Source: an uncultured Porphyromonas sp. (GTDB taxonomy: Bacteria > Bacteroidota > Bacteroidia > Bacteroidales > Porphyromonadaceae). Taken from it: DNA of 64,000 nucleotides. Below, one piece after another: positions 60,152 to 64,000 of this stretch. How positions within the stretch are numbered: the first letter of the stretch is position 1; the number at the start of each line of letters is the position of its first letter. The stretch spans positions 1-64,000 of the forward strand of contig NZ_CALHVI010000020.1 in the NCBI RefSeq assembly GCF_938039215.1. The letters are read 5' to 3'. The position numbers and the translations under genes are program-made. Below the pieces are notes generated by a model. The model saw nothing but the letters and a program-made list of their open reading frames with translations, did no database searches and was not told where the DNA came from.

Positions 60152-60595
60152 ATGGGGTGCTACTCTAAATCTGAGAGAGTCAATAGCTTAGTTGACTACT
60201 TCGGGAAAGGGAATAAGTCTGAATTTGCCCGAATCTTGGGCACTACACCCCAAGTGGTAGCCACTTGGATAGCCAGGGATACGATAAATTACGACCTTGT
60301 TTATACAAAATGCGAAGGTGTCAACCCTCATTGGCTACTCACAGGAGAAGGGGCCATGCTGAACAATAATGAAGCACCGCCAACCACTACCAACGATAGC
60401 ACCGCCATCATCCAGCTCGCAACCACCATACAAGAGCTTACGAGTAATCTGAATGATCGCAACAAGGAAATTGGAGAGCTAAGAGAAAGGGTGGGGAGTG
60501 CTGAAGCCCGAGCAGAGTTACTCCAAGCCGAACTCAATAGAAAGGTAAAATATGCTGGCGATGTGAACTCCGAAGAGCCTGCCCTTGCCGGATAA
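60152..60595 (+). CDS. phage repressor-like HTH protein
   Basis: 147 residues. The N-terminal helix-turn-helix resembles the CI-type repressors of Bacteroidota phages: GNKSEFARILGTTPQVVATWIARD, then GVNPHWLLTGEG, the usual end of that domain. The C-terminal half is a coiled coil (about 85-130: NLNDRNKEIGELRERVGSAEARAELLQAEL) that should mediate oligomerisation. It is transcribed divergently from the early operon and is therefore the candidate lysogeny repressor. Confidence 0.8.
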   Translation: MGCYSKSERVNSLVDYFGKGNKSEFARILGTTPQVVATWIARDTINYDLVYTKCEGVNPHWLLTGEGAMLNNNEAPPTTTNDSTAIIQLATTIQELTSNLNDRNKEIGELRERVGSAEARAELLQAELNRKVKYAGDVNSEEPALAG

Positions 60596-61299
60596 GGCCT
60601 TTACTCCTTATATCCCCTAGGAGGGAAAATCTTGAGTAGCAGCGCAATACGCCATCTTCATTAGGATAAACTTGTATCCTATCCCCCGTCGAGATTGAGA
60701 AATGTAGTCAGATAAAGAGCGATATATACAAGCTTCCCCCTTCTCATCAAGACTATATAACGCTATTCTTGTCCTTCCATTAATGGGGACAGATGTCCTG
60801 CCAATGTCCTAGCAATAGCAAATCCAATACGATTTCGGGGCTTTTTAGGAGAGGGGTAGGAGAGACGATCTACCACCTTTTTTAGAGCCTTTCTGAGGGG
60901 TAATTGAAGGGGTATTGAACGCTCATTAATCACCTGGAGCAAGGACACACTACCATCTAGGCTGGGGAGGCAAGAGGACACTCCAGTCTACCACATCGCC
61001 CACCATGCCAGCGCCCTCTCAGAGGTGCGTAGTTCCTTTATACAAGCCACTTTCATCCGTCTCCTGATCCATCGCCCCAGGGACACAGAGAAGGGGCTGA
61101 GAGCGCTCGATGCAGCACCCTCAGCCCCTCATAATTTAAGCCGACCAAAGCGGAATTTAACCTACCTCAATCAATCGCCGTTCAAATCCCCTTCAAAGTT
61201 TAAGCTGAATTTAAGCTGATTTAACTTCTTCACGCAATTCGTTTTCCATCGTCCACGCCCCTAACTCGCTGATATTCTTCTCCCTACCCGTCCCCTCTC
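60596..61299. other. prophage right-end region without a clear gene
   Basis: About 700 bp between repressor and the right end. It contains a small hairpin (TAGGATA/TGTATCCTA near 60662-60681), the repressor terminator at 61092-61129, then AT-rich repeats of TTTAAGCTGA type (about 61199-61221). A minus-strand frame at 60763-60981 has no recognised features and is not called. The region may hold transposase sites and an enhancer. Confidence 0.5.
61092..61129 (+). terminator. terminator of the repressor transcript
   Basis: A 10-bp stem AGGGGCTGAG/CTCAGCCCCT with an inner partially complementary loop, in the right-end non-coding region. Confidence 0.6.
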
Positions 61300-61312
61300 C
61301 ACTACATTTCGT
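61231..61312. repeat. right prophage end, two transposase-site-like repeats
   Basis: CACTACATTTCGT at 61300-61312 is the exact complement of the left-end core. An inner related copy, CACGCAATTCGTTTTCC at 61231-61247, lies 69 bp (three times 23) away, matching the 23-bp spacing of the left-end units. Confidence 0.55.
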
Positions 61313-61568
61313 ATTCTCTCTTATATATGCGGAAATTTTTTCCCTTCCGCACGGCGGGAGATTTTCGTTCGGACGAAAAGGATTTTTTCTTTGGAAGACG
61401 AGGGCTTTTCTTCCGAGGAGAGGGGAACTTCCTTTCGGAAGAAAATTTATTTTCTTGCGCAAAGCAAAATATTTCCGAGTATAAGGAGTTATCGCTACCT
61501 TCGAAGTGAAAACAACACGCAGTCATTCAGACAAAACACACATTTCGTAACCATTAATAACGATCATC

Positions 61569-62069
61569 ATGATTAAGATCAAAGCCATCGAAAGAAAAGC
61601 AGGCTTCGGCAAGACCAGCAAGAAGCTTTGGTACCCCGCAATCCACCTCCATTCTGATGTCAAATTCGAGGAGTTCATCGAGCTCGTAGCCGACGAAACG
61701 ACCGTATCGTCAGCCGACGTTAAGGCCGTCTTCGACCGTGCTGCTAAGGTGCTCATCCGCCTGCTCCAAGACGGCAAGAGCGTCGACTGCGGTGACATGG
61801 GGACCTTCCGCCCCAGCATCACTGCCAAGACGGGCTCTGGCGTAGACAAGGCCGAGAAGGTCGGTGTCGAACTCGTCGACAGAGCCAAGGTCATCTACAC
61901 CCCTCGCATCAAGGTTAAGACGGCGCTGAAGGGTGTTCGCATGGAGCGAGCCGAGCGTGCGCTCGATGTCCCCTATGACTCCTCTGGCAAGAAGAAGAAA
62001 AAGGGTTCGAAGGAGAACGAAGGTTCTTCGCCCACCCCTGGCGACAACGGCGGTCACGTAGGCATCTAA
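61569..62069 (+). CDS. HU-family DNA-binding protein with charged tail
   Basis: 166 residues. The HU/IHF-like core (1-125) includes FEEFIELVADETTVSSADVKAVFDRAAKVL and DCGDMGTFRPSITAKTGSG. The tail is Lys-rich, then Glu/Ser/Gly-rich (KKKKKGSKENEGSS). This arrangement is the HU-HIG form common in Bacteroidota. It binds DNA non-specifically. It starts beside the prophage right end, behind an AT-rich stretch with TATATGCGGAAATTT-like sequence also seen at the left junction. Confidence 0.85.
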   Translation: MIKIKAIERKAGFGKTSKKLWYPAIHLHSDVKFEEFIELVADETTVSSADVKAVFDRAAKVLIRLLQDGKSVDCGDMGTFRPSITAKTGSGVDKAEKVGVELVDRAKVIYTPRIKVKTALKGVRMERAERALDVPYDSSGKKKKKGSKENEGSSPTPGDNGGHVGI

Positions 62070-62094
62070 GCCTTCGCCCAAGCTGAAAAAGCCG

Positions 62095-62138
62095 AGAGCC
62101 CCCCGACGGATGCCTATCGCATCACGTCGGGGGGCTCT
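62095..62138 (+). terminator. terminator after the HU-family gene
   Basis: A 14-bp GC-rich stem AGAGCCCCCCGACG/CGTCGGGGGGCTCT with a 16-nt loop. Confidence 0.85.
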
Positions 62139-62422
62139 GCTATGGGAAGGCCTCTTGTGCGCCCTCCCTAGTTTGTCTCCCCCACTGTGGCTCCGCTCTT
62201 CCCCCGCCAAGGAAGGTGGAGCGTCGGGAGGCTAAGGTAGCGTTGGTGGGATACTCATGCTCTTATTGAAGGGTGGGCGCTTGGATGTGGATGCGCCGTC
62301 CCAGCTCCTTCGTAAAGCCCCTTGCGCCATTTTTCGTACCTTCGTCGCTGTAATTTCGTAGTACAACCCCAACATAAATAATGGTATAGCCGCCATGTTT
62401 TATGTGCTATTCAAATAATGAT
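62139..62422. other. intergenic region before the glycosyltransferase
   Basis: No gene and no repeats seen. A near-match to the -7 box (TACCTTCG at about 62337-62344) could serve the downstream gene. Confidence 0.35.
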
Positions 62423-63415
62423 ATGTCAGAACGTGTAGTATCAATTATTGTCCCAGTCTATAATGTCGAGGCGTACTTGCCTGAGTGTATCGACTCCTTG
62501 CTTGGCCAAACCTATCCGCATCTAGAAGTCCTCCTCATCGACGATGGCTCTACCGACGGGAGCGGAAAGATTTGCGATGACTACGCTCAGAGAGATAGCC
62601 GAGTCCGCGTCGTCCACAAGCCCAACGAGGGAGTGTCCGTGGCTAGAAATACGGCCCTTTCGATCGCAACGGGCTACTATCTGATGTGCGTCGATAGCGA
62701 CGACTGGATAGAATTGGATACACTGGAGAAGTGCATGGCTATCTTGGAGAAGCGTCCAGAGATCGATATCCTAGAGTTTGGGACGATCGATTACTTTGAC
62801 GGGGAGTTCGCCGAATACAAGTCGTATACTGGGGGCACAGAAGATGTCGAGTTGTCGGGGCTTCAGATCCTGCACTCCTATTCGCAGGGGAACCTTCCTT
62901 CTCCCCTGCCTTGCGCAAAGATTTATGTCCGAGACAAGATCAGTGATGTGCGCTTTATCCTAGGCCGAGTACACGAGGATAATACCTATATCTTCGAAGC
63001 CCTCATAAAGATCCAGCATTATTACTACCACAATGCACCCTGGTATATCTATCGCCGGAATAGAGTAGGATCGATCACACATACTTTGAACGATAACATC
63101 GAAGACATGTTCCTCAACATTAGAGACGTGAGAGACAAGATGATTAAGGAGCATCCCGAATTAGTCGTCTATGCCAATAGCTTCATGCTCCACCGTGCGG
63201 TCGACTACTCGTTTAGATACTACAGGCAGGGGATAGATGTCAAGAAGTATGAGAAGATGCTTGCCCCCTTCATCGAAAGCATCAAGGCATACCCTATCTT
63301 GGATCCCACGATCAAGAAGCGACTCTTTATCTATATGCCTAAGCTGTACGTCCGCTTCACCGTTCACGTCCTTCCTAAGATCAGAAAGCTCCTGAAGTGG
63401 AGACCTTTTAAGTAG
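62423..63415 (+). CDS. family 2 glycosyltransferase
   Basis: 330 residues, GT-A fold. The motifs are VSIIVPVYNVEAYLPECIDSLLGQTYP at the start, LLIDDGSTDGSGKICDDYA, NEGVSVARNTALSIATGYYLMCVDSDDW (the DxD-type motif), and IYRRNRVGSITHT further on. Such enzymes build O-antigen, capsule or APS-type polysaccharides; the sugar is not predictable. The start at 62423 (MSERVVSIIVP) was preferred to 62402. It is a single gene; no polysaccharide operon is visible in the window. Confidence 0.85.
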   Translation: MSERVVSIIVPVYNVEAYLPECIDSLLGQTYPHLEVLLIDDGSTDGSGKICDDYAQRDSRVRVVHKPNEGVSVARNTALSIATGYYLMCVDSDDWIELDTLEKCMAILEKRPEIDILEFGTIDYFDGEFAEYKSYTGGTEDVELSGLQILHSYSQGNLPSPLPCAKIYVRDKISDVRFILGRVHEDNTYIFEALIKIQHYYYHNAPWYIYRRNRVGSITHTLNDNIEDMFLNIRDVRDKMIKEHPELVVYANSFMLHRAVDYSFRYYRQGIDVKKYEKMLAPFIESIKAYPILDPTIKKRLFIYMPKLYVRFTVHVLPKIRKLLKWRPFK

Positions 63416-63479
63416 GACTTATAATCAAGAGGGAAGGATCGCTAGAGTATAGCTTCGCCCCTCAACATGTAAAAAGAAA

Positions 63480-63515
63480 AGTAGGGCTGACTCCATCCAT
63501 GGAGTCAGCCCTACT
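63480..63515 (-). terminator. terminator after the M64-like peptidase gene
   Basis: A 16-bp stem AGTAGGGCTGACTCCA/TGGAGTCAGCCCTACT with a 4-nt loop. A minus-strand T-rich run follows, so it mainly serves the leftward gene. Confidence 0.85.
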
Positions 63516-63541
63516 TCGTCTCTTAGGGGCGGGCGAAGCCG

Positions 63542-64000
63542 TTACTTCTTCCGTGGAGGAAGGTGGTAGTCGATGACCTTGCCGAGGGCGAGGTGGCAGG
63601 CGGGACAGAAGTCCGGCGTGTCGTTGGTGCGCATGCGGCAGTTGTAGCTGGCTCGGTACATGCCCTTGGAGAGATAAGCGCCCCCTTCGTAGAGCCCAAC
63701 GGGGTACTTCTTCTGCAGCTTGTCGGGGGTAGGCCGTGGCGTGCCCTTCTTGATCAGATGCGACCACTTGCCCGAGAAGTCCTTGAGGTTGGTGACGTTC
63801 TGCTCCCAAGGTTCTACGGTCATGGCGTGTTCGCTCGCCGCTGCCAGGTCGCCCTCGTGGAAGTACTCGTCCGTCAGCCCGCCGAAGCTGTGACCGAACT
63901 CGTGCACGACCACGGGAAGGTACCACTTGTGGTGCGTCGAGCTCAGTAGGTAGGAGTTGTACATCCCGCCACCGCCGTAGACATCGCTGTTGGCGAGGAT
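63542..64000 (-). CDS. M64-type zinc metallopeptidase, C-terminal part (cut by the window end)
   Basis: The frame is open through the window edge, so the 5' part is missing; the visible 152 residues start ILANSDVYGGGGMYNS. The zinc motif is VVVHEFGHSFGGLTDEYF (HExxH with downstream Glu), as in IgA-peptidase M64 enzymes. After it come NLKDFSGKWSHLIKKGTPRP and a Cys pair (CRMRTNDTPDFCPACH). The family is exported, and in Porphyromonas relatives may be processed surface or secreted enzymes. Whether a type IX C-terminal signal exists is clear here: the protein ends DYHLPPRKK without one. Confidence 0.8.
   Translation of the reverse strand: MLANSDVYGGGGMYNSYLLSSTHHKWYLPVVVHEFGHSFGGLTDEYFHEGDLAAASEHAMTVEPWEQNVTNLKDFSGKWSHLIKKGTPRPTPDKLQKKYPVGLYEGGAYLSKGMYRASYNCRMRTNDTPDFCPACHLALGKVIDYHLPPRKK

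Larger units (their letters stand above)
29945..61312. mobile_element. Mu-like transposable prophage, about 31 kb
   Basis: Between two host operons lie genes for a DDE transposase A with ATPase B, repressor, GemA/gp16-like protein, terminase, portal, MuF, gpG-like, protease/scaffold, capsid, lysis, sheath, tube, frameshifted chaperone, tape measure and baseplate proteins. This is a full Myoviridae-morphology Mu-type set with no obvious disruption. The borders are approximate: they are set at an inverted repeat, ACGAAATGTAGTG at 29949-29961 and its complement at 61300-61312. No exact 5-bp target duplication was found, and the terminal TG/CA could not be fixed. Confidence 0.9.

Noticed and set aside
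29955..61306. Terminal TG...CA placed at TGTAGTG...CACTACA
   Set aside because: The flanking bases are inverted, not direct, repeats (CGAAA and TTTCG), so this cannot be shown to be the cut position.
29945..61312. Diversity-generating retroelement, as found in some Bacteroides Mu-like phages
   Set aside because: No reverse transcriptase gene and no template/variable repeat pair were seen.
29901..61340. 14-bp direct match ATATGCGGAAATTT at both prophage flanks as a target duplication
   Set aside because: Too long for Mu-type 5-bp duplication and the motif is part of an AT-rich pattern seen elsewhere near the HU-family gene; treated as host sequence similarity.
1..64000. CRISPR arrays, rRNA and tRNA genes
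   Set aside because: No array of repeats with unique spacers and no tRNA/rRNA cores were recognised; the 23-bp arrays have 6-bp spacers, which rules out CRISPR.

Overview
The window looks like a chromosome segment of a Porphyromonas-type bacterium (Bacteroidota). The evidence is a PorE-like type IX secretion lipoprotein, a sphingolipid-type serine palmitoyltransferase, a periplasmic tricorn-like protease, an HU-family protein with a basic/acidic tail, and repeated use of the Bacteroidota -7 promoter box TAnnTTTG just upstream of genes. It carries a complete-looking Mu-type transposable prophage. All identifications come from reading the sequence; no database search was run.

Host part 1 (1-29.7 kb): queE; porE; a TonB-dependent receptor; a glutaredoxin-like and a rhodanese-like redox pair; a membrane acyltransferase in an AT-richer patch next to a 23-bp-period dyad array. 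Next comes a leftward operon adaptor > RND pump > outer-membrane channel > LpxA-like acyltransferase, preceded by a well-formed cobalamin riboswitch with no recognisable B12 gene behind it. A lipoprotein with one clear ecotin domain (predicted P1 Arg) and probably a second degenerate one follows, then serine palmitoyltransferase, tricorn-like protease, mutY, rpmH, a FadL-type porin, rpsO, nadK, and the operon pdxJ-exbB-exbD-tonB-DJ-1.

Prophage (about 29.9-61.3 kb): a Mu-like phage with a contractile tail. On the right, a repressor (+) faces a leftward early operon: two small proteins, transposase A, ATPase B, a RecA-like ATPase, GemA/gp16-like, small membrane protein, two MazG-like proteins, a lipoprotein, a repeat protein, and DUF3164. 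A rightward packaging/head block (terminase, gp36-like, portal, MuF, gpG-like) lies in the middle. The left half is a leftward block: protease/scaffold, capsid, lysis cassette, sheath, tube, chaperone, tape measure, tail proteins, baseplate and fibre. There are two -1 frameshift-type sites. One is A AAA AAC in the tail chaperone, where it is expected. The other is T TTT TTC plus a stem-loop at the portal/MuF junction; it would make a portal-MuF fusion and is the most unusual observation here.

Host part 2 (61.5-64 kb): an HU-family protein, a family-2 glycosyltransferase, and the C-terminal part of an M64-type metallopeptidase cut by the window end. No rRNA, tRNA, CRISPR array or retroelement was seen.
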